From: SLAN01 sp046545955
GTDB lineage: Bacteria > Spirochaetota > Spirochaetia > DSM-27196 > SKKC01
Length of the DNA stretch: 31,486 bases
Assembly: GCA_046545955.1 (NCBI GenBank)
Contig: JBKGYS010000010.1
Location: forward strand, 1-31,486
Direction of reading: 5' to 3'
Positions 1 to 7,885 of this stretch are shown in pieces. A program made the translations under genes and the position numbers. Every line of letters begins with the position of its first letter. Within the stretch, counting starts at the first letter, position 1. The notes beneath the pieces were generated by a model that searched no databases, had not been told where the DNA came from, and worked only from the letters and a program-made list of their open reading frames with translations.

Positions 1-68
1 TATGTGAGATACTTATGGTCGCCGCGGCGGCGCTACAGAGAGCTGCCGCGTGGCGGAGGACTGTCCCA

Positions 69-2141
69 ATGCCGGATCCACGAATATTCCAGAACGACAT
101 CCACAACACCAATTACCTCGCTCGGTATCGCGAGCCGACGGTCACTGCCGACTCGCTCATTGAACTTGCCGGTCGGGAGCTCGAAAGCCTCTCCGGGGAG
201 TGGCGATTTACGATCGACCCGTACGACACGGCACTGCGCGCCGGCTGGCCCTTTGAAGCCGGCAGCGAGAAGCTCGACCGCGCCGCCGGCGGTGGCCCTC
301 GCGCGGCCGGTGCTGCTGCCGCGGAAGGCGCCGGCGTGGCGAAGCCCGGTGGCCCCGGCGCAACCGGCGCAACCGGCGCAACCGGGGCAACCGGGGCGAC
401 AGGGGCAACCGGCGCAACCGGGACAACCGGGACAACCGGCACAACCGGCGCACCCGGCGCGACCGATGTCACCGCGCGACGACCGCCCGACTACGATGTC
501 GACGGGTGGGAGTCGATGCACGTACCCTCCTGCTTCAATCTTGCCGACCGCGCCTACCTCTGGTACGAGGGCTCGGCGTGCTATTTCCGCGCGTTCGATA
601 TCGCGCTTTGCGAAGGCGAGCGCGTCTTTCTTTGTTTCGAAGGCGTGGCCGGAGACGCGTATGTCTTTCTCAATCAGAGGCAGGTAGCCTATCACCGCGG
701 CGGTTCGACGCCGTTCTGCGTCGAAGTCGGCGAGGTCCTGCACTCGGGCACGAATACGCTGTTTGTCGTCGCCGATAACGCCCGCAGCGACGAGCGGGTC
801 CCGATGAGCAACACCGACTGGTTCAACTACGGCGGCATTTATCGCGATGTGTTTCTCGCCCGCGTTCCAGAGGTCTTCATCCGCGGCTATCGGGCACGGC
901 GGTCGGAGTCGGGAGGAATATCTATTGAGGTTGATGTTGATCTCGGCGCCGCCGAGTCCGCGCGGCGCACCGTCGATTCGGCGCGGGTGCGTATTCCGGA
1001 GCTCGCGGTGGACGAGCCGATATCGTTGAGCCCGGCCGACGCCGGCGCGGCAGCTACCGGCGGCGCGGCGGCTACCGGCGGCGCGGCGGGGGAGACCCGT
1101 GGCGCGCGGGGAAACATCAACCTGGCGTCCGATCCTGAATTATGGTCCCCACGGAATCCGAAGCTCTACGAGGTGGAGCTTTCCGTCGGCGAGGACGTGC
1201 TGCGCGACCGGGTCGGATTTCGAACGATCGAGCGCAGCGGGCGACGCGTTTATCTCAACGGCGAGCCGGTGTTCCTTCAAGGGGTGAGTTGTCACGAGGA
1301 CGACCCACAGCTGGGAAAGACCGCCTGCGAGGCGAGTATCCGTAGGGACCTGCAAACGGCGCGTGAGCTCGGGTGCAATTTTGTGCGGCTTGCGCACTAT
1401 CCGCACAGCAGAGACGCGGCGCGAATCGCCGATGAGATGGGGCTGATGCTGTGGGAGGAGGTGCCGGTGTACTGGGCGATCGATTTCGCGAATCCGGCTA
1501 CGGCGGCGGACGCGCAGAATCAGCTGCGCGAACTGCTGCTGCGCGATGCGAACCGCGCGAGCGTAATCGTGTGGTCGGTCGGCAATGAGAATCCCGACAG
1601 CGACGAGCGGTTCGAGTTCATGAGCGCGCTGACCGACGTAGCGCGTGAGACCGATGGCACCCGGCTCGTTTCGGCGGCGTGTCTCTATGATCTTGAAGAA
1701 AATGTGATCGCCGACCGGCTCGCCGCGAAGCTCGATGTCATCGGTATAAACCAGTACTTCGGGTGGTACGACCCGGCCTACGAGAAGCTCCCGGATATGC
1801 TCGCGCGAAGCAACCCGGACCGTCCGGTGGTGCTCACCGAGTTCGGCGGGGGAGCGCTTGCGGGACACCGCGGTACGACCGAGGAGCTTTTCACCGAAGA
1901 CCGACAGCGCGAGATCTATCGCCGGCAAATCGAGGCTATCCGTGCCTGCCCCTACGTGAAGGGTATGACGCCGTGGATTCTCTTCGACTTCCGCTGTCCG
2001 AGGCGCACCAACCGCTACCAGCGTTTTTACAACCGGAAGGGTCTTCTCGGCGCCGACCACCGCACGCGCAAGCTCGCCTTCGAAACGCTCCGCGCGTTCT
2101 ACGACAGCGATGAGCCGGATCGCCTCGCTCGGGAGGAATGA
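69..2141 (+). CDS. Glycoside hydrolase family 2 (beta-glucuronidase/beta-galactosidase-like)
   Basis: Retaining GH2 enzyme that should remove a terminal beta-linked sugar; the exact sugar cannot be read from the sequence. Numbering is from the ATG at 69, which has GGAGGA 8 bases upstream; an in-frame ATG at 15 has no comparable ribosome site. The order is an N-terminal jelly-roll domain (about residues 20-225), an Ig-like domain (to about 390) and a TIM barrel (to about 690). The acid/base is Glu507 in VWSVGNENP and the nucleophile is Glu591 in VLTEFGGG. No signal peptide is seen, so it is probably cytoplasmic. Oddities: a 12-copy Gly-X-Thr repeat interrupts the jelly-roll domain (about residues 85-135), and a second Gly-Ala-Thr stretch lies near residues 323-345. 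The family call is firm, the substrate is not. Confidence 0.9.
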   Translation: MPDPRIFQNDIHNTNYLARYREPTVTADSLIELAGRELESLSGEWRFTIDPYDTALRAGWPFEAGSEKLDRAAGGGPRAAGAAAAEGAGVAKPGGPGATGATGATGATGATGATGATGTTGTTGTTGAPGATDVTARRPPDYDVDGWESMHVPSCFNLADRAYLWYEGSACYFRAFDIALCEGERVFLCFEGVAGDAYVFLNQRQVAYHRGGSTPFCVEVGEVLHSGTNTLFVVADNARSDERVPMSNTDWFNYGGIYRDVFLARVPEVFIRGYRARRSESGGISIEVDVDLGAAESARRTVDSARVRIPELAVDEPISLSPADAGAAATGGAAATGGAAGETRGARGNINLASDPELWSPRNPKLYEVELSVGEDVLRDRVGFRTIERSGRRVYLNGEPVFLQGVSCHEDDPQLGKTACEASIRRDLQTARELGCNFVRLAHYPHSRDAARIADEMGLMLWEEVPVYWAIDFANPATAADAQNQLRELLLRDANRASVIVWSVGNENPDSDERFEFMSALTDVARETDGTRLVSAACLYDLEENVIADRLAAKLDVIGINQYFGWYDPAYEKLPDMLARSNPDRPVVLTEFGGGALAGHRGTTEELFTEDRQREIYRRQIEAIRACPYVKGMTPWILFDFRCPRRTNRYQRFYNRKGLLGADHRTRKLAFETLRAFYDSDEPDRLAREE
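357..464 (+). repeat. 12 tandem 9-bp units encoding Gly-(Ala/Thr)-Thr
   Basis: Twelve consecutive 9-base units, consensus GGCGCAACC, run in frame inside the GH2 gene and encode GAT (seven units read GAT, others GTT, GAP or a synonymous GAT). The preceding 9 bases (GGP) look like a degenerate unit. The array sits in a loop of the sugar-binding domain between the PYDT and YDVDGW segments. The Gly-X-Y periodicity is collagen-like. Such an array is prone to slippage, but 9-base steps keep the frame. Confidence 0.95.
1044..1091 (+). repeat. Second in-frame Gly/Ala/Thr repeat in the GH2 gene
   Basis: Two and a half copies of an approximately 18-base unit encoding GGAAAT lie near the end of the Ig-like domain, followed by GGAAGE. 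The composition matches the longer Gly-Ala-Thr array upstream in the same gene, so both loops appear to have grown by the same process. Confidence 0.75.
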
Positions 2142-2170
2142 GGGCGTCATGTTCGACCGATGCCCGACTT

Positions 2171-2185
2171 CCGGCCGCTTGCCGG
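2171..2185. other. Small GC-rich hairpin after the GH2 gene
   Basis: CCGGC, 5-base loop, GCCGG lies about 30 bases past the GH2 stop. There is no T-run, so it is not a convincing intrinsic terminator. The rest of the 147-base gap holds a possible -10 box (2276-2281) and nothing else I can name. Confidence 0.2.
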
Positions 2186-2275
2186 CCGGCGATTCCCGCC
2201 GAGCGCGTCCGCGATTTCGTAAGCGCGGTCGGTGGTGATTTCCCGGTCGCTGCTGGCGTAGCGCTCGGCAATCGC

Positions 2276-2281
2276 TATACT
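2276..2281 (+). promoter_or_regulatory. Possible -10 box for the DUF4097 gene
   Basis: TATACT matches the -10 consensus at five of six bases. No good -35 lies 16-18 bases upstream. Transcription would begin near 2288, which favours the GTG at 2334 over the GTG at 2289 as start codon, unless the message is leaderless. Confidence 0.3.
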
Positions 2282-2288
2282 CTGGAGT

Positions 2289-3164
2289 GTGGAGTTGTAT
2301 CGCCTTGCTTCTTCCCTTAGAAAGCGTGCGGTCGTGTCGAGGTACCTTATCGCCGGCGTTGTTCTTTTTCTCTTTTCGACCCCTGCGCTACTATCCGATG
2401 CGGTTTCGGAAGTCCGCGATGCCGGTCGTGTGAACGCGGTGGACATTCGCGTTTTCGACGGCTCGCTCACCATTGAAGGGCGCGACACCGAAGAGTTGCG
2501 AGCCGAGGGAGAGGTAACGGGCGACGACGGCTATATAGATGTAGAGGCTGCGCGGGGTGGCTATAGGATCACGGCGCGCCGGCGCGAGCGTCCGGGGACG
2601 CCGAGCTCACAGCTCACCGTCGTCCTGCCGGCGCGAACCAACGTGCACATCGAATCGGGCAATGCGAATGTAGATATGAGTGGGCTCGAGGGCCGGGTCA
2701 CGGTGAACGGCCGGCGGGGAGATGTGGGGCTTGCGTACGAGGGAAGCGGCAACGTTGATATTTTCACGACGTCGGGTGCGGTCGATATCGAGGCGAATAC
2801 GCTGCACAGCGTGCGCGCGCGGTCGGTCGACGGGGCGATAGCGGTGTCCGGCAGCGGTGCTTCGCAGGTGAAGCTTCGCAGTACCGGGGGAGATATCGAC
2901 CTGTCTGTAGAGCGGTTCAGGCGTGGAAACATCGACCTTAGAAATACATCCGGAACAACGCGGCTGACACTCGGCGAGCGGTCGGCGGCCTGGATAGAAA
3001 TGCCGCGCAGGGGAGCGCAGGTGCGTCCCGAGCCTCCGCAGGCGGAGGGCGCGGGGTTCGGTGCGGTGGAGGAACGCACGAGGCTGGCGTATCGTGTCGG
3101 TGGCGGATTCGGCGATATCTACATAAGCGGCACCGGAGGCGCGATCGAGCTTGCGGTCGAATAG
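2289..3164 (+). CDS. Secreted DUF4097-type beta-strand repeat protein
   Basis: Putative exported protein of the DUF4097/adhesin-like family, predicted to form a stacked beta fold; no enzymatic role is known for such domains. A hydrophobic signal segment (residues about 20-38) ends near LLSDA. It is followed by short alternating beta segments rich in Gly, Asp and Val, for example GNVDIFTTSGAVDIEA and GGDIDLSVERF. The frame opens with GTG at 2289, but a second GTG at 2334 would give a compact signal peptide starting MSRYLIAGVV and agrees better with the TATACT box. Neither has a clear ribosome site. Extracytoplasmic location is likely; function is unknown. Confidence 0.75.
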   Translation: MELYRLASSLRKRAVVSRYLIAGVVLFLFSTPALLSDAVSEVRDAGRVNAVDIRVFDGSLTIEGRDTEELRAEGEVTGDDGYIDVEAARGGYRITARRRERPGTPSSQLTVVLPARTNVHIESGNANVDMSGLEGRVTVNGRRGDVGLAYEGSGNVDIFTTSGAVDIEANTLHSVRARSVDGAIAVSGSGASQVKLRSTGGDIDLSVERFRRGNIDLRNTSGTTRLTLGERSAAWIEMPRRGAQVRPEPPQAEGAGFGAVEERTRLAYRVGGGFGDIYISGTGGAIELAVE

Positions 3165-3172
3165 CGAGTCGC

Positions 3173-3310
3173 ATGGTCGAGTGCTCTGACTCGATCGGTA
3201 CAGACCGGGATTGCCTCCCTATGGATACCAGTCTCGCCGATGCGCGAGTAATCGAGGCGATGTTCGACGGCGCGAAGCACCGAAAGGCGGTTGAGCTCCA
3301 GGCGATATGA
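3173..3310 (+). CDS. Possible small protein (45 aa), overlapping the next gene
   Basis: Open frame from ATG 3173 to TGA 3310, in the gap between the DUF4097 gene and the cyclotransferase. Its stop overlaps the next start as ATGA, an arrangement typical of translational coupling. The product ends with a helix-like stretch (DARVIEAMFDGAKHRKAVEL). No family is recognised and the ribosome site is weak. An in-frame ATG at 3221 is an alternative start. It could be a real leader or coupling peptide, the relic of a longer gene, or chance. Confidence 0.25.
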   Translation: MVECSDSIGTDRDCLPMDTSLADARVIEAMFDGAKHRKAVELQAI

Positions 3311-3675
3311 ACGGCAACGTGTTTACATACGGCACCCTCATGTTCGATTCGGTATGGCGCAGCGTGGCCGGTCGGCTGGGGCCACACGCGCCGGCGCGGC
3401 TATACGGTTATCGGCGCCGTGGTATTTCGGGGGTGTCGTACCCGGGCATAGTTCCCGGCGACGCTGAGGAATACGTCGACGGGCTTCTCTATTTGAAGGT
3501 CGATGGTGCGTCGCTTGCCGCGATCGATGCGTTTGAGGATGAAGGAACCGAGTATCGCCGGATTGTGGTTCGTGTCCGACTTCACGGTGGCGGCGTGTGT
3601 AGCGCGTGGGCCTACGAGTACCTGCACCCCGGTAATCTCGAAGAGAGGGGCTGGGATCCTTCGTCGCGCTGGTGA
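3307..3675 (+). CDS. Gamma-glutamylcyclotransferase-like (AIG2/GGCT fold) protein
   Basis: Small enzyme of the AIG2/GGCT fold, which cyclises gamma-glutamyl amines or peptides to 5-oxoproline plus the free amine. The 122-residue length is normal for bacterial single-domain members. The substrate-loop motif YGTLM is at residues 8-12, and the expected catalytic Glu is Glu77 in DAFEDEGTEYRR, preceded by the family-typical YVDGLLY strand. The start overlaps the stop of a possible 45-residue frame by 4 bases. An ATG start with this coupling is the only reasonable choice. The substrate is not predictable; glutathione breakdown is one option. Confidence 0.85.
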   Translation: MNGNVFTYGTLMFDSVWRSVAGRLGPHAPARLYGYRRRGISGVSYPGIVPGDAEEYVDGLLYLKVDGASLAAIDAFEDEGTEYRRIVVRVRLHGGGVCSAWAYEYLHPGNLEERGWDPSSRW

Positions 3676-3695
3676 CAGCTGTTTGAGGTGACGAG

Positions 3696-3725
3696 TTGCC
3701 TCCGCGTATCCGGCGGTTGTATCCT
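3696..3725 (+). promoter_or_regulatory. Possible promoter for the aldo/keto reductase
   Basis: TTGCCT (3696-3701) and TATCCT (3720-3725) are separated by 18 bases, each matching consensus at four of six positions. The start codon follows at 3748, leaving a leader of about 15 bases with the ribosome site. Confidence 0.3.
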
Positions 3726-3747
3726 CTCCACTCGAGGGAGGAACTCT

Positions 3748-4743
3748 ATGGAATATAATAGACTCGGAAAGTCAGGGCTCAAGGTAAGCGAACTGTCGTT
3801 CGGCTCCTGGGTCACTTTTTCGAATCAGCTTGAAGTCGATAACGCGAAGAAGTGCATGTACGCCGCCTACGATGCGGGGGTTAACTTTTTTGACAACGCC
3901 GAGGTGTACGCGAAGGGTGAGAGCGAGCGAATTATGGGCAAGGTGCTCGCCAATTCCGGCTGGCGTCGCGATTCGTATATCGTGTCGAGCAAGGTTTTCG
4001 GCGGCGCGATCGAGAATCCCGGCCCGACGCAGCGGGGCCTGAGTCGAAAACATATCGTCGAGGCTTGCCATCAGGCTATGGAGCGTCTACAGGTGGACTA
4101 TCTTGACCTGTACTTCTGTCACCGGCCGGATCCTGAGACGCCGATAGAAGAGACGGTCTTTGCGATGACCGATCTCATTCGCCAGGGTAAGGTCCTGTAC
4201 TGGGGAACGTCAGAGTGGAGCGCCCAGGAGCTTATGCAGGCCTATAGTATCGCGCGGGAGTACAATCAGATTCCCCCGACTATGGAGCAGCCGCAGTACA
4301 ATCTGTTCCACCGCGAACGTTTCGAAAAGGAGTACCTTCGACTCTATTCGGAGATCGGGCTCGGTACGACCATCTGGTCTCCGCTCGCTTCGGGGCTTCT
4401 TACGGGTAAATACAACGACGGTATCCCCGAGGGTTCCCGGGCCACGCTTCCCGGCTACGAATGGCTTCGCGATATGATGGAAAAACGGCTTACCGAAGAG
4501 AATAAGCGCAAGCTTACGCAGCTCGGCCGGCTTGCCGGTGAGCTCGGAATCTCGCAGGCGGCTCTGTCGATCGCCTGGTGCCTCAAGAATCCGAACGTGA
4601 GCACCGTGATTACCGGCGCTTCGCGCGAGGAGCAGGTGCACGAGAATATGAAGGCGGTCGAAGCCAAAGAAAAGCTGACCGACGATGTCATGCAGCGCAT
4701 CGAAGAGATTATGGATAATGCGCCGGATCTGAGCCCGGCGTAA
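3748..4743 (+). CDS. Aldo/keto reductase, Kv-channel beta-subunit/YghZ-like
   Basis: NADPH-dependent aldo/keto reductase, (beta/alpha)8 barrel, 331 residues from ATG 3748; GAGGGAGGAA just upstream fixes this start over the longer frame at 3688. The N-terminus MEYNRLGKSGLKVSELSFG is characteristic. The catalytic tetrad is Asp49, Tyr54, Lys82 and His125 (DNAEVY, SSKVF, CHRPDPE). The remaining sequence follows the potassium-channel beta-subunit branch, including WGTSEWSAQEL and the C-terminal ITGASREEQV cofactor loop. Animal channel beta subunits carry Asn where this protein has His125, so it should behave as an ordinary carbonyl reductase. No partner gene is adjacent that points to a substrate. 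Confidence 0.92.
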   Translation: MEYNRLGKSGLKVSELSFGSWVTFSNQLEVDNAKKCMYAAYDAGVNFFDNAEVYAKGESERIMGKVLANSGWRRDSYIVSSKVFGGAIENPGPTQRGLSRKHIVEACHQAMERLQVDYLDLYFCHRPDPETPIEETVFAMTDLIRQGKVLYWGTSEWSAQELMQAYSIAREYNQIPPTMEQPQYNLFHRERFEKEYLRLYSEIGLGTTIWSPLASGLLTGKYNDGIPEGSRATLPGYEWLRDMMEKRLTEENKRKLTQLGRLAGELGISQAALSIAWCLKNPNVSTVITGASREEQVHENMKAVEAKEKLTDDVMQRIEEIMDNAPDLSPA

Positions 4744-4788
4744 CGTATGCGGCCCGTGCGGGCGTCACTCGCGGCGCCTGCACGGCTC

Positions 4789-4817
4789 TTGACTATCCCG
4801 GAGGCGAATACTTAGCA
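4789..4817 (+). promoter_or_regulatory. Possible promoter directly before the M23 gene
   Basis: TTGACT (4789-4794) is a good -35. Seventeen bases on is TTAGCA (4812-4817), a poor -10. If used, transcription would start almost at the TTG start codon (4825), implying a very short or absent leader. Confidence 0.25.
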
Positions 4818-4824
4818 TTGGGCC

Positions 4825-6510
4825 TTGCGTCGATACGAGAAAATAACTGCGGCTCTCTTATGTCTTTTTGCCGTGAATGTGAGCGTCGTCTCCGATGAGT
4901 GGCGGACGCGATCCACATCGAGGGTCGATAACGAGACCTACCGGGAAGCCTGCGATGCGGTAAGCGAACGCTTCGTTGCGCCCGTCGCGGCGGAGGTATC
5001 CGGCGGTGTCCGCTCTCCTTACGGCGATCGCATTAACCCGTTTACGGGTGAATTGGAACTTCATTTCGGGGTCGATATTCCCGCCCGAGAGGGTAGCTCG
5101 GTCGATTCGGTGGCCGACGGAACGGTGGTGCTGTCCAACGTGCACGACCGGTACAGTCATCGGGTTATTGTCGAACACACTATCGCCGATCGAACCGTCT
5201 ATAGTCTCTATTCGCATTTGCAGTCCCGGCTTGTAGAGCAAGGCGACAGCGTGAAGAAGGGAGAGGCGATAGGCACGCTCGGTGAGACCGGCGAAGCGAC
5301 GAATCCTCATCTTCATTTCGAGATATTCTCTCCGCACGAGGACGGGCATCCTTACCTCGACGCGCTTTCCGAAGAGGGCGGGACTCACAATAGCCCGAGA
5401 GGAAACGTATACTACGATCCGGCGGTACTTTCGTGTTCTCCCCGCTCCTTCGGCACCGAACGTCCCACCGAGGTTTGGGCGAGCGCAACGAGGGCGCCCG
5501 TCGGCTCTCAGGCTATACGCTATCTCGACTCGCTCATTTACTCGACCGGCGGTGGAGAGATCGTGTCCGTGCGGATTGCCGACGGTATGGGGCGGTGGAG
5601 GTTTGAAAGCAAAGGGCCGCTTCGCGCTTCGCCGGCGCTCATCGAAGATACGGTAGTCGCCGCGAACGCGCAGGGAAGCTTTTTCGGGCTCAACGCGGCG
5701 AATGGGGAGAAGAAGTGGGAAATAGAGCTCGATCGTCCCGTAAGCACGGATGTGCTCGTTGGGGAAGACGGGCTCTACCTCGCCGACGAAACGACGGTTT
5801 ACGCGTTCGAGCACGGCACCGGTGAAAATAAGCCGGAACGGAGGTGGACGAGTGAGCGCGAGGAGGATGCCTTCGCTTCGGTAGGGACCGAGTCGGTGCT
5901 GTATTCCGACGTTCTCGTTACTCGCGATACGTATACGATCACGGCGCGGTCGGTTTCGGACGGATCGATCGAGTGGACGCGGCGAATGGAGGCTCCCGTC
6001 TACGGATTGGCGATCGATGAATCGTCGCAAACGGTACTTGCGAGCGGCATAGACGGGTCGGTGGCGGCACTCGATGCGGAAAGCGGTGAGTATCGCTGGC
6101 GGGAAAGCCTCGACTCCGGGGTGTATTCGTCGCCGAAGGTTGGCTCCGACGGAGAGTCGGTGTTCCTCGGCGCGCGCGATGGCAGCATGTACGCGCTTTC
6201 GCTCGAGGATGGAAGCACGCGATGGAGTACACCGACCGGCGCGGTCATCGACGCGGCGCCGATCGAGTTTGCGGGCATGCTGATCGTCGGAAACGAGGCT
6301 GCTGAGATCGTCGCATTCGACACCGACGACGGCGCTATGCTATGGCGACATCGAATTCGCTCGGCGAGCCGTCTGTTTGCCACACCGACCATCGTGAGCA
6401 GCGGGGATCGGGTGCTTCTTACAATCGGGGTCGAGGGTTATCGTCTCGGCGATGGCGATGGATTGCGCGCGTTCGATCTCGGTCGCAACAGAGGCTGGAC
6501 GGTCCCATAG
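4825..6510 (+). CDS. Secreted M23 peptidase fused to a PQQ-type beta-propeller
   Basis: Exported 561-residue protein with two parts. A signal peptide (residues 1-23) precedes a lysostaphin-type M23 domain (about 50-200), with zinc ligands His80 and Asp84 (HFGVD) and His164 (HLHFE), and catalytic His131 and His162. Such domains cut peptidoglycan cross-bridges or peptides. Residues about 224-561 hold repeated blades of the PQQ/BamB kind, each with a W-containing turn such as GEKKWEIEL, GEYRWRESL and GAMLWRHRI. The start is TTG at 4825, since an in-frame TAG lies at 4813; no clear ribosome site is seen. Its 3' end overlaps the convergent DUF418 gene by 73 bases. The active site is intact, so it should be catalytic; the propeller's partner is unknown. 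Confidence 0.88.
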   Translation: MRRYEKITAALLCLFAVNVSVVSDEWRTRSTSRVDNETYREACDAVSERFVAPVAAEVSGGVRSPYGDRINPFTGELELHFGVDIPAREGSSVDSVADGTVVLSNVHDRYSHRVIVEHTIADRTVYSLYSHLQSRLVEQGDSVKKGEAIGTLGETGEATNPHLHFEIFSPHEDGHPYLDALSEEGGTHNSPRGNVYYDPAVLSCSPRSFGTERPTEVWASATRAPVGSQAIRYLDSLIYSTGGGEIVSVRIADGMGRWRFESKGPLRASPALIEDTVVAANAQGSFFGLNAANGEKKWEIELDRPVSTDVLVGEDGLYLADETTVYAFEHGTGENKPERRWTSEREEDAFASVGTESVLYSDVLVTRDTYTITARSVSDGSIEWTRRMEAPVYGLAIDESSQTVLASGIDGSVAALDAESGEYRWRESLDSGVYSSPKVGSDGESVFLGARDGSMYALSLEDGSTRWSTPTGAVIDAAPIEFAGMLIVGNEAAEIVAFDTDDGAMLWRHRIRSASRLFATPTIVSSGDRVLLTIGVEGYRLGDGDGLRAFDLGRNRGWTVP

Positions 6511-7733
6511 GTGAGCGATCGTGTGGCCCATTCGAGCGGCCCGAATCGAAACCGGCGAAGCCAGAGGACGCTTAACGGTATTTGAAAAGCGAAAATCGCG
6601 ACCGTCAGTCCGATACCGGTCGTGGCTCCGAACTCACCGTACAATCCGAGCCCGTACCCGTAGAACAGATACGTACACACGACCGACTGCAGGATATAGT
6701 TACTCATCGCGGTTCGGCCGACTGCCGATAGCGGCGTCAGCGCTTTGCGAAGCCAGGGGTGTTGAAGCGCGCGAAGCATAAGCGCGACGTACGCGAACCC
6801 AAGCGCCGGTCCGCCGAACCCCACCGTAAGCGCGCGAAGAAACGCCGAGCTCAACGGGTCGAGTATTTCGAGGCCAAGCTCGAGCGCGTAGGCGAGCTTA
6901 ATCGGCGCTCCGATCAGCGAACCGATCAAGATTGTTCGATTCAGTGTACGCGTATCTCCGAACGTACCGTATTCGAGAAGACGACGTCCGAGAACGAGTC
7001 CGAGCAGGAACAGCGCCGCGATCTGCGGCCCCCATCGAATGAGCTGACCAACGAGAGCCGATGCGAACTCTTCCGCACGAAGCAGCGTAATCTCGGCGTA
7101 TGCTCCGTCACGGTAGACCGAGAATGCTTGCGAGATATACCCGACGGCTCGCGGGCCTTGCGCGTCCAGCGCGTGCATCCAGAACAGTACGAAGCTTACG
7201 CAGAAGCCCGTCGCGGTCAACAGGAGAAGATCGCGGTTGCGAAGTCTGTAGGCGAACAGAAGTACTACGCCCGCCAGCGCGTAAAGCGCGAGTATATCGC
7301 CGGTCCACAGGAGCGTTCCATGGAGCAACCCGAGTGCAAAAATCACGAGTAGTCGACGCCGCATTTTATTGAGACGGTCTTTGAGCGCCGGAGTCATGCG
7401 TCCATATTTGTTGCTCCGGCTCGCGTTTGTGTCGGACGAACTCCCGGAGCGGCGTGCGCGTTCGATTTGCAGCGCAAACCCGAGTCCGAACAGTGCGGCG
7501 AATATCGTATAGAAGCTTGCTTCGGCGACGACTCTCACCGCGCCCTCGGAAAATCGGTTTATTATGCCCAGTCCGGGAGTTTCAAGCGGCGGAAAATACA
7601 CCGACGGGTACGCAAAAAGAAGCATGTTGACCAGCAGCACGCCGAAGAGCGCGAATCCGCGCAGTACGTCGAGTTCGAGGAAGCGGCTGTCAGGGTCGAG
7701 GGTTTCGCTGGTCGGTTTGTGAACGGATTCCAT
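6438..7733 (-). CDS. DUF418 family membrane protein (YeiB-like)
   Basis: Polytopic inner-membrane protein, about 431 residues and roughly ten hydrophobic segments. The N-terminal signature LELDVLRGFALFGVLLVNM and the C-terminal DUF418 block ending near RFGPLEWATRSLTYG identify the family, whose role is unproven (proposed transport). ATG 7733 is chosen because GGTGAG lies about 9 bases upstream; an upstream in-frame start at 7781 would add 16 residues and falls inside an inverted repeat. The last 24 codons overlap the end of the convergent M23 gene and lie beyond the conserved domain. It is divergent from ettA, with a shared control region. Confidence 0.88.
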   Translation of the reverse strand: MESVHKPTSETLDPDSRFLELDVLRGFALFGVLLVNMLLFAYPSVYFPPLETPGLGIINRFSEGAVRVVAEASFYTIFAALFGLGFALQIERARRSGSSSDTNASRSNKYGRMTPALKDRLNKMRRRLLVIFALGLLHGTLLWTGDILALYALAGVVLLFAYRLRNRDLLLLTATGFCVSFVLFWMHALDAQGPRAVGYISQAFSVYRDGAYAEITLLRAEEFASALVGQLIRWGPQIAALFLLGLVLGRRLLEYGTFGDTRTLNRTILIGSLIGAPIKLAYALELGLEILDPLSSAFLRALTVGFGGPALGFAYVALMLRALQHPWLRKALTPLSAVGRTAMSNYILQSVVCTYLFYGYGLGLYGEFGATTGIGLTVAIFAFQIPLSVLWLRRFRFGPLEWATRSLTYGTVQPLLRPRSNARNPSPSPRR

Positions 7734-7775
7734 AGTTCGATTCTCACCATACAGGAAAGTCGTCAGTTTCGCGAA

Positions 7776-7799
7776 GGTCAAATATTATACGTATTGACC
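7776..7799. promoter_or_regulatory. Inverted repeat in the DUF418/ettA divergent promoter region
   Basis: GGTCAA and TTGACC form perfect 6-base arms around a 12-base AT-rich centre. The centre holds ATTATA (7784-7789), which on the minus strand reads TATAAT, a perfect -10 for the DUF418 gene. The right arm TTGACC could serve as a -35 for ettA, although its -10 (near 7817) is poor. A regulator bound here could act on both genes. Confidence 0.4.
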
Positions 7800-7885
7800 G
7801 TGTCTGGCTATGTGCCTTTAGCCACTTACCCGGCGTCGGGGCAGGTGTTGCCTAAAGCTCACCAAGCTCATACGATTATCGCCAA

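Noticed and set aside
357..464. Tandem repeat considered as a CRISPR array
   Set aside because: Units are 9 bases, contiguous, without spacers, and in frame with the GH2 protein.
1140..2150. Minus-strand open frame (336 codons) opposite the GH2 gene
   Set aside because: Shadow of the TIM-barrel coding region; no recognisable motif or ribosome site.
4858..6030. Minus-strand open frame (390 codons) opposite the M23 gene
   Set aside because: Arg-rich composition typical of an antisense shadow; no domain visible.
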